This document shows, piece by piece, positions 1 through 10,539 of a stretch of DNA of 64,000 bases; within the stretch, counting starts at the first letter, position 1; each line of letters begins with the position of its first letter. This stretch comes from Epinephelus fuscoguttatus (taxonomy: Eukaryota > Chordata > Actinopteri > Perciformes > Serranidae). The DNA lies in contig NC_064771.1 in assembly GCF_011397635.1 (NCBI RefSeq), forward strand, positions 9,487,379 through 9,551,378. Direction: 5' to 3'. Made by a program: the position numbers and the translations under genes. The notes below the pieces were generated by a model, which was not told where the DNA came from, searched no databases, and worked only from the letters and a program-made list of their open reading frames with translations.

Positions 1-190
1 CCGGGGCGTCGGTGGCTTAGTGGTAGAGCAGGCGCCCCACGTACAAGGCTGTTGCCGCAGCGGCCTGGGTTCGACTTCAGCCCATGGCCCCTTGCTGCAT
101 GTCACTCCCTCTCTCTCTCCCCCTTCACACTTGTCTGTCCTGTCAAATAAAGGCTAAAAATGCCCAAAAAATATCTTTAAAAAAAAAAAG
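1..190 (+). mobile_element. tRNA-derived SINE
   Basis: The 5' part looks like a tRNA: a box-A-like stretch (GGCTTAGTGGTAGAGCAGG) and a box-B-like GGGTTCGACTTC. It continues into a CT-rich body (cctttgctgcatgtcac then a run of ctctct), ends with the phrase caaataaaggctaaaaatgcc, and finishes in an A-rich tail. A second copy with the same order of parts lies at 26420-26600. The tRNA half is joined to an unrelated body and A-tail, so this is a retroposon and not a tRNA gene. It may start before the window. Confidence 0.8.
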
Positions 191-199
191 AAGAAAAAA

Positions 200-835
200 C
201 TTTACCCATTTCCCTTGCCGTATAGACACAATCATAATTATGATTTTACCCAGATTCCTATACCTTTTCCGAATGATCCCCATCTTTCTATCTATTTTTT
301 TTTTTGAAGGTGGACAAAATAATATCTGGTTTTATTTGGAACAGAAAAACTGCACAGATTCGTAAGACATATCTACAAAGCTCTAAATTAGCTACCGAAT
401 AATTCACACCATTATTGGTCGGCAAACATTACTAAGCTGGCTGTCTCGCGTCCTACATTTAGAGATGGTATTATATAGGCCCTGTCTGGTCCACTATGGA
501 AACAACTTTGCCTGCCTATCCTTAATGTGCTCCCTCTTACCTGTGAAAGGAAACAACTATCTAAAAAAATCCTGTCGTTGAGAACACTCTCAAAATTTGG
601 TCCCAATGTCGGCGCCATTTTGTCTTTAAACAAGCACTCAGTCTTGCTCCCATCACTTCAAACCCTTTTTTCACTCTGGCCCTGATGGACTGAGTATTCA
701 AACTATGGCACAGAAGGGACCTTTTTAAGGACCTTTTTGTAAATAATTCTTTAATCTCTTTTGATGCTTTAATTAAAAATTTTGACATTCCTAGATCTCA
801 TTTTTTTCAGATATTTACAGGCTTGTAGTTTCATC
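200..835 (+). mobile_element. L1-type LINE fragment (reverse transcriptase C-terminus), degenerate
   Basis: Plus-strand translation, with frame changes and stops, gives a chain typical of the C-terminal part of fish L1/Tx1-like ORF2 proteins: ILPRFLYLFRMIPIFL, a following VDKIISGFIWNRKT, then NTLKIWSQCRRHF and DALIKNFDIPRSHFFQIF. Stops and frameshifts show it is dead. The neighbouring SINE tail runs directly into it. The family assignment rests on recognised motifs, not on a search. Confidence 0.65.
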
Positions 836-929
836 ATGAAACGGTAATCAACATTCCCCCTCCTCCCACCAAACTGCCCCCTTGAGGAATGTTTACTGTG
901 AAAAACCTAAAATAAAGTGTTAAAAAAAA

Positions 930-1798
930 AATCTGTCCCATTCTTGTTTGACATAGAACTTTGGCTGCTCGACAATCTGGGGACTCCACTGTGGTATTTT
1001 GCACTTCATAGTAGTATCGCACTGTTTTAATATGAAGCCACATTGTTGTAACACATTGTCTTGCTGGAATAAGTAGGGACATCCCTGAAAAACATGTCGT
1101 CTGGATGGCAGCATATGTTACTCCAAAACCAGTATGGTGCTACAGTGAGAGTTACCCATGATGCCATGAGCATTAACACTCCCTCATACCATCACAGACA
1201 CTGGCTTCTAAAGTTTGCACATGTAACAAGTGCTCCTGAGCCCATGTAGTGATATCCTTTGTATAATAAGGTCCGTTTTTAATGCAGTGCCACCCGAGTG
1301 GTCAAAGGTCACAGGAAGTCAATATTGGTTTGCAGCTTTGCCCTTATTGTGCAGAGATTTCTCCGGATGGTGAAATCCTAAATTCCGTGTAACTGTGCGT
1401 TGACAAACATTATTCTTAAACCATTGGACAATTTGTCCAAGCAGTTTTTCACAAAGTGGTGAACCTTGCACTGTCCTTGCTTGTGAGCAACTTAGCCTTT
1501 TCAGGATGCCCCTTTCATACTCTGTCCTGATACCATCACCTGTTAATAGTCTGCCTATTTACCTGTGAAATGTTCAAAACAGGTGTTTTCTGAGAATTCC
1601 ACAGCTTTCCCAGTCTTTTGTTGCTCTGGTCCCAAATTTTTTGGAAGGTGTTGCAAAAATAAAAGTTCAATTGAGTGTATATTTACAAAAAACAATAGTG
1701 TATCAATTTAAAAAAAATTGTGTGCTGTATTCAATTGAATATAGGTCTAAAGGGATTTACAAATCGTTGCATTCTGTTTTTATGTAATTGGGGTTGTA
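930..1798 (-). mobile_element. Tc1/mariner-superfamily DNA transposon relic
   Basis: The block matches, as I remember it, an abundant fish transposon whose transposase runs on the minus strand and whose end reads ATTGGGGTTGTA, seen here at about 1788-1798. Minus-strand fragments include QQDNVLQQCGFILKQ and a following VKQEWD, which fits the C-terminal third of a DDE transposase. The opposite end is missing: similarity starts abruptly after an A-run near 920. Frameshifts break the coding region. Confidence 0.65.
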
Positions 1799-1799
1799 A

Positions 1800-2680
1800 C
1801 TGCCAAGACAAGTTCATAAGCACTCCACAGTCAGGGGGAAGGATACCACTATGGCACTGTTTCACTCTTAAGACTGAGAGTAACTTCAGGCACAAAGCTG
1901 TACAACACTATATCTTATTGATTTGAGTGCTGCTTGGTACATTGTGTATGAGCCGAATTACTGAGTGAAGTCAGTTTGTTAAAGGAGTTGCACATTTTCA
2001 ATCAGCTATACATCTTTGTCGAAAGGAAACTTAGGCAAATAAGAATTGACTAATTTTTTGACTGGGTTTGGCACGTTTCCTCCACACTGTAAACTAACAC
2101 TGGACGTACTAGCGTTACATATCAAGCATTAAATACAGTGAGGTTAACACTTGAGGTGGTAAAGTGTCTCACCATCATGAAGTCGACTTATCCACGTACT
2201 TCTTCCTGAAGTCCATAACTTCAACCCGGAAAACAGCATTTTATGGCCACTCATTTTCCTCCCCGGGCTACAGACAAGCTCTCTGGCTTTTAACCCAGAA
2301 ATAGTCAGCGTTAAATCCACTGTGTTGTTTCCCTGGAGTTTGGAGAGCAGCTCCTCATTCCTGCCTGTGCACTGAGCTTTGGATATTCAGCAGGACTGAG
2401 AGCAGAAGCCAAGGTGAAAAACGTTTATCTCTCCTGGCTGAATGTTCTCACCGGTGACTGTTAGCTAGCTACATTTATGTGTTTCGAACCGTGTGTCTCT
2501 ATTTTATAAATATTAACTTTACCACAGAGTTACAGTGTCATGATGTTATTGCCAGGACAGACTGTTTTCAAGGCTGCACCGTGTGTTACAGCCCCAACAG
2601 TCCGTGCAGCACCGACTGTTTAGTACATAGGTTCCACAGCAACACTGTAATGTTACACTTTTTCTTTTTTTTTTTTAAAT
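1800..2680. other. Intergenic, nothing recognised
   Basis: No splice-supported exons, RNA gene or clear repeat was recognised here. The longest plus-strand open frame (2479-2730) ends in a homopolymer-coded phenylalanine run and has no family resemblance. Confidence 0.4.
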
Positions 2681-3239
2681 TAAAGGGGAACTACCCACAT
2701 TTTCAAAATTCATATATGTTATTCCTATGATCTGAGGCAGTCCAAAAACAGTAATGAAAATGAACAAGTATCTCCCAAATCAAAAAACTCAAATTTTTGA
2801 TGTCATAGGTATAAAGTGCATAGATATATATACGTAGATGCCGCATTCATCGGTGCTCCTCATTGGAGCGATACCTCAACGCGGCCGCCATCTTGCCCAG
2901 GTGGAGCCGCGCTGCCTAATGCATGTATGTCTATTGAGGCAGGAGATTATTTATGATTAAAATCATCATTACTCGCTGAATTCTCAACCGATTTTCATGC
3001 GGTTTGGTTTGTTACAATTGTCAGACATGTAGTTATGATACAGGATACTTGGTTAAATAAAAAATGCAGCTTTTCATACCAAAATATTTGATCTTATGTA
3101 GATAAAGTAACAGTAATAGTTCTACAACACATTTAAACTAAACTTTCCCCATGTAATAAATATTCTTTTTTCTTACTAGATGTACAATGCCCACCATGAT
3201 GTCATTTAATTATTAATTTTGACTATAAATGTTTATTCA

Positions 3240-3590
3240 TGGCGGCACGGTGGTGTGGTGGTTAGCACTCTTGCCTCACAGCAAGAGGGTTGCCGGTTTG
3301 ATCCTGGGCCCTTCTGTGCAGAGTTTGCATGTTCTCCCTGTGTCAGCATAGGGGAACTCCGGCTTCCTCCCACAGTCCAAAGACATGCAGATTGGGGACT
3401 AGGTTAATTGGTAACTCTAAATTGTCCATAGGTGTGAATGTGAGCGTGAATGGTTGTTTGTCTCTATGTGTCAGCCCTGCGATAGTCTGGCGACCTGTCC
3501 AGGGTGTACCCTGCCTCTCGCCCGATGTCAGCTGGGATAGGCTCCAGCCCCCCCGCGACCCTCAAGAGGATGAAGCAGTTAGAAGATGAA
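3240..3590 (+). mobile_element. tRNA-like fish interspersed repeat (SINE type)
   Basis: Begins GGCGGCACGGTGGTGTGGTGG with a box-A-like GTGGTTAGCAC and a box-B-like GGTTGCCGGTTTGATCC. It continues through gcatgttctccctgtgtc, cctcccacagtccaaagacatgc, aattggtaactctaaattgtcc, gcgatagtctggcgacctgtcc and gctgggataggctccagcc, a chain I recognise from very many fish genomes. An inverted partial copy is at 45385-45520 and a fragment at 52090-52170, all with the same internal order. Confidence 0.85.
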
Positions 3591-3800
3591 TGAATCAATG
3601 TTTATTCACATTTCACACAATGTGCAAAAAATAGTGTATCAGCAGGGTTGTGCCGAGCTGCAGTGTAGATTCTGATTAACAAATGTTGGTTTTGTACAAG
3701 TGAAAATAAATGACTTAGAGCTGCATGTTTACACAAAATTTTGCTTTAATCTCATATGTATAACACCACAGTGCTCATGGGAGCCTGGACACAGAACTGT

Positions 3801-3993
3801 TTACATTATTAGGTCATATTTACAAAAATACAGTGTACAGTAGCTAGTATTATTTTTAAGAGTCTGCCCAGTCCTGTCGAAGTCCTTAGGTGTGAAGTGA
3901 CAGCTGCAGATGACTGAGGAGTCACTCGGGACAAAGTCCTTTCTCCTCACTGCTGCTACCCATGCCCGTCTCCTATCTGTGTTTTTTGGGAAA
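3801..3993 (-). pseudogene. Partial THAP domain exon inside the transposon
   Basis: The minus strand has an acceptor-like ttgtgtgtag followed by an open frame reading FPKNTDRRRAWVAAVRR and, further on, SSVICSCHFTPKDFD. This is the second half of a THAP zinc finger (the F-P, the conserved W, and the final C..HF of the C2CH motif). The first half (C..C) should be on another exon and was not found. The frame ends after 60-odd residues with no transposase downstream. Position between inverted arms argues for a transposon-borne THAP protein, not a host gene. Confidence 0.6.
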
Positions 3994-4072
3994 CTACACA
4001 CAAAATAAGTGTGTCAGAAAAACGCAGTTCCATATAATTTGTAGTTACAATTCAGGCCACAAGTTAACTACT

Positions 4073-4365
4073 GAAACAGAAGAAAGGACGCGCACATCCC
4101 CAAAAGCCCGTTTGGGTTGGGTGCTGGATCTAAAAAATCAACAATGAACAGAAAAATGATGAATCCGCACACCAAAATGAGCTCCCGTGCATTTTAATAG
4201 CGTGACGTTTCGAGCTCTACGCTCTTCCTCTGAGGAAGAGCGTAGAGCTCGAAACGTCACGCTTCCTGCAGACTGCAGTCTGAGGAAGAGCGTAGAGCTC
4301 GAAACGTCACGCTATTAAAATGCACGGGAGCTCATTTTGGTGTGCGGATTCATCATTTTTCTGTT
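4073..4365. mobile_element. Palindromic insertion with 15-bp target duplication
   Basis: The 15-mer CACAAGTTAACTACT occurs immediately before (4058-4072) and at the far side (4366-4380) of this segment. Inside, 4146-4230 and 4282-4366 are perfect 85-base inverted repeats. The central spacer 4231-4281 starts with a further direct copy (about 32 bases, beginning tgaggaagagcgtagagctc) of the inner arm, so a shorter palindrome sits within the larger one. A 15-bp duplication is more typical of LINE-machinery insertion than of most cut-and-paste transposons. The core phrase gagctcgaaacgtcacg looks like a dispersed fish repeat to me, but I cannot name the family. Confidence 0.75.
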
Positions 4366-4996
4366 CACAAGTTAACTACTAACATTATACTGCGTTATGT
4401 CACGTTGGTGCCATTAAACAGATAGTTGACAATTTGGAATAACACATACACCGACATAGCTGTTTGACAAAGCATCATAATTTTATAAGTAATATTATAT
4501 AAATGTTAACCTTTTTTCTTTAAGTTGTGTGACATAACATTAGCTTAATTTGGCATTAGGACCAGATCAGGACAGTTACTTTACTTGATTAGCTTAAAAG
4601 AAGGATCACTTTTTGAGATATATATCTCTTTAAACATGTTCGTAACAGTAAAATATTCTTACCTGTGGAATGTTATTCCCTTCTGCTTGGTTTTAACACT
4701 TCTTTCGTTCGTACACCCAAATGCAGAGCAAAAATGTGGCATTTTTGCCGAGTCTGACATGGGTCTGAACTGGTCAGAGCACCTAGGCAAGATGGCGGCG
4801 GTATTGACGCATCCTACAAGCCAGGGTGCGGCATCTATGTATATATATCTATGTATAAAGTTTTGAGGGAGTATGTCATTGGTATGACATCAGTGCTGTT
4901 GACCCTGAACTGAATGTTCATTTCACTACCATAAGCAGTCTTCAATGTTGTTTCTGTGAATTTGGCAGTATATACAACCATCCTCATGGTTAATAT

Positions 4997-5170
4997 GATT
5001 GATTGATTGATTGATTTGTTTATTTAAGTGTCATGCACGTTAAAGTGCCCAGCCCACATGGGCTTACAAGACACTACACATTATATGTACAAACAATTCA
5101 AAGATGGCAAAAAGAAGAATCTTATGTATCCATCGTCATCGACAACAAAAAAAAGTCAAAGTATTGTACT
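4997..5170. repeat. (GATT)n microsatellite joined to a probable LINE 3' tail
   Basis: Five GATT units (4997-5016) run into tgtttatttaagtgtcatgcacg and following sequence. A short tandem tail abutting a fixed sequence is how the antisense 3' end of a fish LINE normally looks. No coding part is present. Confidence 0.4.
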
Positions 5171-5557
5171 CTTATGTAGGATACAGTGTTTTCTGTCTTA
5201 ATGTCCATGCTTTTTCAATAAATCTAGCTAAGATATAGATCTCTTCCTTGAAGAACCAACTCAACATATCATATTCAGACATCCAAAATAAATCGGGATT
5301 CTAAATATACACAGCCATTTGGAATATAAATATATTAAAAAAAACAAACAATAATGTGTTGATCATGAAAAAGTATGTTACCTCCCCAAACTGGAAATCA
5401 GAGCCTTATGCCTGAATGGTTCAATACTAAGCAATATAATTGAATGTTATGCATTTCAAGGTGGATTTCCTTTCCTTCCAGGATAAAGACACAGTTTTTT
5501 TAAATCAGTGATTTAATACTCATCAAAGGAACAGCAACACTGGAGAAAAAGTGTGGA

Positions 5558-5563
5558 TTTATT
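5558..5563 (-). terminator. Polyadenylation signal of the CD7-like gene
   Basis: Minus-strand AATAAA about 440 bases beyond the stop at 6004, in the sequence gcacaataaatccacac. The intervening minus-strand sequence would be the 3' untranslated region. It also contains an unused-looking acceptor (tttgtttgcag near 5815). Confidence 0.6.
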
Positions 5564-6003
5564 GTGCATATCGATTCAGACAGGAAACTGTGGTTCACAT
5601 TCATTTAAAAATTCAAACACGTATTTACAAGACACAAAGGAAACACATAGAATAAACCTGCAAAAGTAAACAAATCAAGCCCACATGTAATACATCATGT
5701 AAAATAAAAATAATGCTTTCTTTGCAGTTTTAAGTCACAAACACTGTTCACACGCATAGCACCTGTACACCCCACATCAGCCAGGATGTGGTAGCTCGAT
5801 CACTTTTCTGCAAACAAAGAACAAATTTGTGTATAAAAGGAAATGGAAAGCAGAGCAAGAAGTGAGACACCTTTCCTGAGCACACAAGGCAAGCTGCTGC
5901 TGACTCAAAAGATACACCAGCCATCTAATATGAAGCCTCTGAGCAATACATTTACAGTAAGAATCATGATCTCATACAATTGTCATTGCATTAGTTCTTA
6001 GCT

Positions 6004-6493
6004 TTACAGAATGCCCCTGAAGTCCAAAGTATCTACGGATGTGACTAAGTAGGGACAATGTTGAACTTGCTGCTGAGGACAGACATGCTGAGGCCTGTGA
6101 GCTCTGGGTGGGTGTGCAGCTCTGGGTGGGTGTGCAGCTCTGGGTGGATGTGCAGCTCTGGGTGGATATGCAGCTCTGGCTGGTCTGAATTGCGTTTTAA
6201 ACTGTACAAACACAAAGAAAACATATTCAGTGGAACACCTGGCACTGACTTTGCATGATTACACAAACAGGTCAATCTGCTTACAGTACTTACACGTTTG
6301 CATCTCACAATCAGTGCTCCAATGAAGAGGAACAATACCACAATGAATGCTGTCACACTCAAGGCGATAAAGATGAGATCCAAAATGTGGTCCCTGCAGT
6401 GCTCCTGGGGATCTCTCTCTGTGAGGGAAAGTGGAAGAGGAAGAAAGTTAAACCAGGGACAAAAACTTAGTTAAAACCTATTTTGATATGAGT

Positions 6494-6545
<52 letters not shown>

Positions 6546-9500
6546 TGAGTGTGTGTGTTTGTTTGTGTGCATCTTTGAGTTTGACTGGTCTGTTTCACCT
6601 CTGATAATAATAATGGTGCCATTGCTGGGCAGGGTTTCAACCAACGATGTCTCTGATTTGAAGTATTTCCAGCTGCAGTAATACAAGTCTGTGTCCACCA
6701 GCCCCAGCAGAGAAAGCTTCAGTGTGATCCCATGGCCACCCTCCGTCTGCTGGTTTTGGGCTATGTGGATTCGGCCAACAAATTCCGAAGCCGTGGTATT
6801 CTTGGTCACCAGGCCTTTTTCCAAGTGCAGGTACAGTACGTCCCTTTTGTAATAAAAACGCCTGTGCAGGTACAAGCCCAGTGGTTGAGTCAATGATGTG
6901 GAGCATGTGATCTCAGCAGATGAGTTGACTCTCATTAGAGAGATGGACAAGGGATCTTGAGACACTGTCAGGGAGAGATGGATTGTTAGTGACTGCTTCA
7001 CAAGTCTCCATTAGGCAGACCTGCCAGACATGGCTGGACCCATAAACAGGTCCAGTGAATGGATCCTACCCAAATCTGCTTCATTCATATCAACCATAGA
7101 CTGTATAAACATGTCACCCATTGGTTTGTGGGCTCCCATGACAATGCCTGCCAAGTTTGGCATTTTGGTTGTTGCCATCTTGGAAGTTTGAAACCAGAAG
7201 TTGCCATAATTGGAGGAGAAGGTGAGGATAGGCCTAACGCTACCTGCTAGCTTAGTTAGCATGGTGCAATTCAGCCATTGCTAACTGTGATAGTGGCTAC
7301 TAATGCTAATGCTAATTTTTGCCAGCAAAAAAACAAGCTAAAACATAACAAAACAAAAAGACCAAACTGAATATCAGACGTTGTGCAAGACTTTTTCAGG
7401 CAACTAAAATGTTACAAGAAACTTTCATGAACTGAAAAGACACTGACATCGCAACAGCAGTAGCAACGCCTGTGTAAGCGCCATGTATTAGGGATAAGTT
7501 TGTTTTATTGTGAGATGGTATGACTTGCTACAATACAGAGGGAAATGTGTTTCAGTGTAATATTAAAGAGGTTGAATATGTGAGGTTACTTTGTTCCTGT
7601 ATATTTTGACCTCTGCAAATGTTTATATTGGTCCTGTGCGGCTATTGTACATATGTGACAAATGAACAGGAAGTGAAGCTTTTATTGTGAAATGTTCAAT
7701 TTGACTCAGTTCAACTTTTTTTGTACCAGGCTGTAAACATGTTTATTTCTGCTCTAAGGTTGGCATTTTAACATGGGGGTCTTTGGGGATTGACTCACCT
7801 TTTGAGCCAGCCTCAAGTGGCCATTCGAGGAACTGCAGTTTTTAACACTTCCTGCATTGGCTTCATTTTTCACGAGTTCATTATGAAACTGGCGACATCT
7901 TACTTAACAATGGCAAATACCCTTTTTTGCAAGAAATGCCTTTTCTATTTCTATTAATAATTTTATATTTTAGTTTTTGAATTCGGCCCATGGCATCAAT
8001 TCTCAATTAAAAGTGTGTTGTATGTCTGACAACTGCATGAGCTGAGCCCCTGCTCCTCCCTCTACAACTTCCTTTGTCACAGCTGCACGCAAACCGAGCA
8101 GAACAGCGTCACGTCTCACTGACCCGTCTTCCTGCACAGACAGGTAATAATAATGTTTGCCCTAAACTTCAGCATTGTTTGTGTTGTGAAATTAAACCAC
8201 TCTTAGAACATCTCAGTACAGCTGGTCTAATTTAGGCAATAACCCGCCATTAAACTTAACAACAAGTGAGCTAGTCTGGCGTAAAATCACACTGTCTCCC
8301 TCAAACTCAATTTGAAATAATGTTATGTCTCCCACCTCTCAAAAATGACATGCAGTTTGGGGCTGCAGTAAAGAGTGCAGAGGAGGAGAGGAGGAGTGTA
8401 GGGTGTACGCGGTTGTTGTTTTGGGATTCTTCAACAATATTTAAAGCTTATTTAGGAGATAACTATAAGAATTAGTGTGTGACTATTTAAAAAAGAAAGG
8501 GGAAGAGAATGAGGAGAGGAGGAGAACAAGGACTGGAGAATAAAGAGAGGAGAAGAGAGGAGAGGACTAAATTGGTTGGTTTATTATTTTATTTATTCAG
8601 AGAACTGCATTTTACAATTTTGTGTAAAGATTTGTTGATTGTGATGGTTATTTACTATATTTTACACTAAAGTGTGCACAATGTGGCGTTGTTTTCTTTG
8701 TTGTAGCCTGTTATAAATAAATGATAAATGTGGAAAGTGAAGGTGTAGCAGCTGCTGGGTGTATAGAGTGTAAATATTCAGACACGTCATATGCAAGCTA
8801 GACATTTCCCTTCTCATTACTGTGCACAAATGTAGGCTACGTGTGAAAAACCCTCTGATACTGGCAGACAGAAACCTCCTAGCAGGATGCACTTTCCATG
8901 CACACATTTTCTTTTCAACAGCATGTTGCGTGTGCAAAAAAAAAAAAAAAACATTGTGAAAGGGATGCCCTTTTTCCCCTTAAGCGCCCTGCAAAACGTC
9001 TGTGCACGACACTTGTTGACTTTTTTGTTCCATTATTCTTCTACTTCTGCAACAGGGAAATGTTGTACTTTTTACTCAGCTACAGTTATCTGACAGCCAC
9101 AGTTACTTTTTAGATGAAGATTTTACATAAAAAAAAAAAAGAGCTGATAGATGTTAAAGGTTTCTTTTCATTTCCTTTCTGGCATGTGATTTTTTTTTTT
9201 TTTTTTTTTTACAAAAAATATAGTGTCTAGTTGGGATCCTTTGTCACATATCAAATATATCACAAAAAGCTAAGATTAAAGAAAAGTAGAAATAATAATA
9301 ATGATAAAATAAAAAAAATTGTAGGAGAACTTTGTTTTCTCCCAATGCCACAGATTTATTTTGTGACTCATTTGAGGGACCCTGACCCCTTGGCAGGACT
9401 TATTGCTTACAGTAACTGTTTATAACTTAGCAAAAACTATCTTCACTTTGACCAGGTACAAGAGTAAAATGCTAGTCAGTCACGAGGGATATTTTTCTGC

Positions 9501-9780
9501 AGACATAGTAGTTACTTTTGATACTTCAAGTACATTTTACTGATACATTTTTTTTTGCGTTTAATTAAGTAGGATTTTGAATTATGGACTTATCTGTGAT
9601 TCATTGTTGTATCAGTACTTAAGTAAAGAATCAATACAGAGTAATTTTTCCACCACTGTTTCAAGACTTGTGCTCAAGGGGCAAACACAAGCAAACAGGA
9701 AAAGATGACTCAGACTCACCTTATAAAACATCTTCATTGTTTTAGATCTTACCCCAAAAATCATATCCATCCGTACTCTG

Positions 9781-9848
<68 letters not shown>

Positions 9849-9924
9849 CTGTCCAAGTGCTGAGCAATACCTCAGCAGGCATGCAGAGTAGTCCCAACAC
9901 ACAGCTCCACCAGTGGGCCTTCAT
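6004..9924 (-). CDS. CD7-like single-Ig type I membrane protein (254 aa)
   Basis: Four coding exons on the minus strand: 9924-9849, 6964-6599, 6418-6294, 6201-6004 (76+366+125+198 nt, in phase). Exon 1 is a signal peptide starting MKAHWWSCVLGLLCMPAEV with a CAG/GTGAGT donor. Exon 2 is one V-type Ig domain bounded by phase-1 introns: Cys46 in AEITCSTS and Cys122 in VDTDLYYCSW. It lacks the usual core Trp, having LGLYLHRR at that place, followed by FVGRI. The ITCSTS...YL...GRI pattern resembles mammalian CD7. Exon 3 gives a membrane segment (about 162-185) ending in RCKR. Exon 4 gives a 65-residue tail made largely of an 18-bp repeat. In mammals CD7 is a T/NK-cell surface receptor whose ligand is SECTM1; linkage to narf, cybc1, hexd and ogfod3 matches the human CD7 neighbourhood. 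The CD7 assignment is inferred from pattern plus synteny. The tail frame depends on whether the 92-bp last intron is spliced. Confidence 0.7.
6101..6179 (-). repeat. 18-bp coding tandem repeat in the receptor tail
   Basis: Four full units (6101-6118, 6119-6136, 6137-6154, 6155-6172) and a partial fifth, plus-strand form gctctgggtgggtgtgca with one or two changes per unit. Eighteen bases equal six codons, so gain or loss of units keeps the frame. In the spliced frame a unit encodes RAAHPP; in the intron-retained frame it encodes PELHTH or PELHIH. Confidence 0.85.
6499..6564. repeat. (GT)n microsatellite
   Basis: Dinucleotide repeat with interruptions (gagtgagtg) in the second intron of the CD7-like gene, just past the donor of the Ig exon on the minus strand. 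Open frames of alternating Cys-Val across it are artefacts. Confidence 0.9.
7030..7870 (+). mobile_element. Dispersed fish repeat, copy A (inverted relative to copy B)
   Basis: The order of landmarks ggtttgtggg, aagtttggcattttgg, gctagcttagttagcatgg, accaggctgtaaacatg, ggcattttaacatgggggtc, ggccattcgaggaactgcag is repeated in reverse complement at 10540-11320. It lies in intron 1 of the CD7-like gene. The central part differs between copies. Class unknown; it looks like an old DNA element. Confidence 0.6.
7880..8060. repeat. Dispersed repeat fragment, paired with 18170-18300
   Basis: Contains ggcccatggcatcaattctcaa followed by tctgacaactgcatgagc. The same series (ggcccatggcatcag, gttctcaagt, cctgacaactgcatc) appears on the opposite strand at about 18170-18300. 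Class not recognised. Confidence 0.45.
8061..9039. other. Intron 1 of the CD7-like gene, no gene recognised
   Basis: Purine-rich gaggagaggagg tracts around 8380-8560 and A-runs near 8936 and 9130 were seen. No exon with both splice sites and no named repeat could be supported. Confidence 0.35.
9040..9660. repeat. Dispersed fish repeat ending in TTTTTCCACCACTG
   Basis: The series gttgtactttttactcagctacagttatctgaca, several pieces about tacttt/acttaagtaaag, and a final gagtaatttttccaccactg match a very common non-coding fish repeat as I remember it. Poly-A and poly-T runs (9130, 9190) break it. No coding content. Confidence 0.5.
9782..9844. repeat. (CA)n microsatellite next to a splice donor
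   Basis: About 31 CA units, three bases from the exon-1 donor of the CD7-like gene (donor GT at 9848-9847 on the minus strand). On the transcript this is a long (GU)n at the start of intron 1. Confidence 0.95.
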
Positions 9925-10539
9925 CCTGCAAGCTGGGCTGCAGGCAGGCCACCAAAGACTCAGGCCAAGATGCAGCAGCCTGGCTGACTGACAGCTGACT
10001 GACACATGAAAGCTGAAGAAGGAACAGTGTGGTGTACAAAGGAAATGTGACACTGACTGACTCTAACTTTGTGTTTATCAGCTGTGTGTGGGTTGTATGT
10101 GCTGTGCTGCATCAGATCAAAGACGTGAAACTGCTTGTTATTGACAAAAGTGCATTTCAAGAGATTTTCCATCCCAAGTAACTGTAACATGTACAGAGGC
10201 TGAGTTTCCCACACCGTTATTTACACACACTGTATCCAGCACAGTATATCCCTCACTCCTTTCACAGTTCACAAAAACACATTCACTTTAAATTCCTACT
10301 TTGCTTGTTTTTATATAAGAATGAATTGAGTGACACGAAAGGCTTTGTACTGCACTTCTATTAAATTTCAGACTTGCGAGTGACACATAAAAGAAAGCTG
10401 GGCTCTCCTCATTTTTAATCAACCTGATCTCAAAGAAATACATGAAATGGCCTCAACCTCTCAACAGTATTATATAATGAGTACATGTAATGTGATACAT
10501 TACGTGGTTATGGCACAGTTAGGTTTAGGCAAGCAGCAA

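Larger units (their letters stand above)
2684..4866. mobile_element. TTAA-type DNA transposon remnant with THAP exon (Kolobok-like?)
   Basis: The left end starts at a TTAA followed by AGGGGAACTACCC. Subterminal sequence around 2815-2900 (catagatatatatacgtagatgccgca, then gccgccatcttgcc) recurs in inverted orientation at about 4785-4866 (ggcaagatggcggcg, then tgcggcatctatgtatatatatctatg). The arms enclose a partial THAP domain (3801-3993). TTAA target, inverted arms and THAP together are the pattern of Kolobok-type elements, but no catalytic core is visible, so the superfamily is an inference. A SINE (3240-3590) and a palindromic insert (4073-4365) are nested inside. The right terminus beyond 4866 is eroded. 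Confidence 0.55.

Noticed and set aside
14-90. A tRNA gene at the window start
   Set aside because: Box A and B are present but the sequence is fused to a SINE body and A-tail, and a second diverged copy exists at 26420.
6499-6681. Cys-Val-rich open frame on the plus strand
   Set aside because: It is a translated (GT)n microsatellite antisense to the Ig exon of the CD7-like gene.
9612-9902. Minus-strand frame with a long Cys-Val run
   Set aside because: It reads through the (CA)n tract; only the signal-peptide part in another frame (9924-9849) is real.
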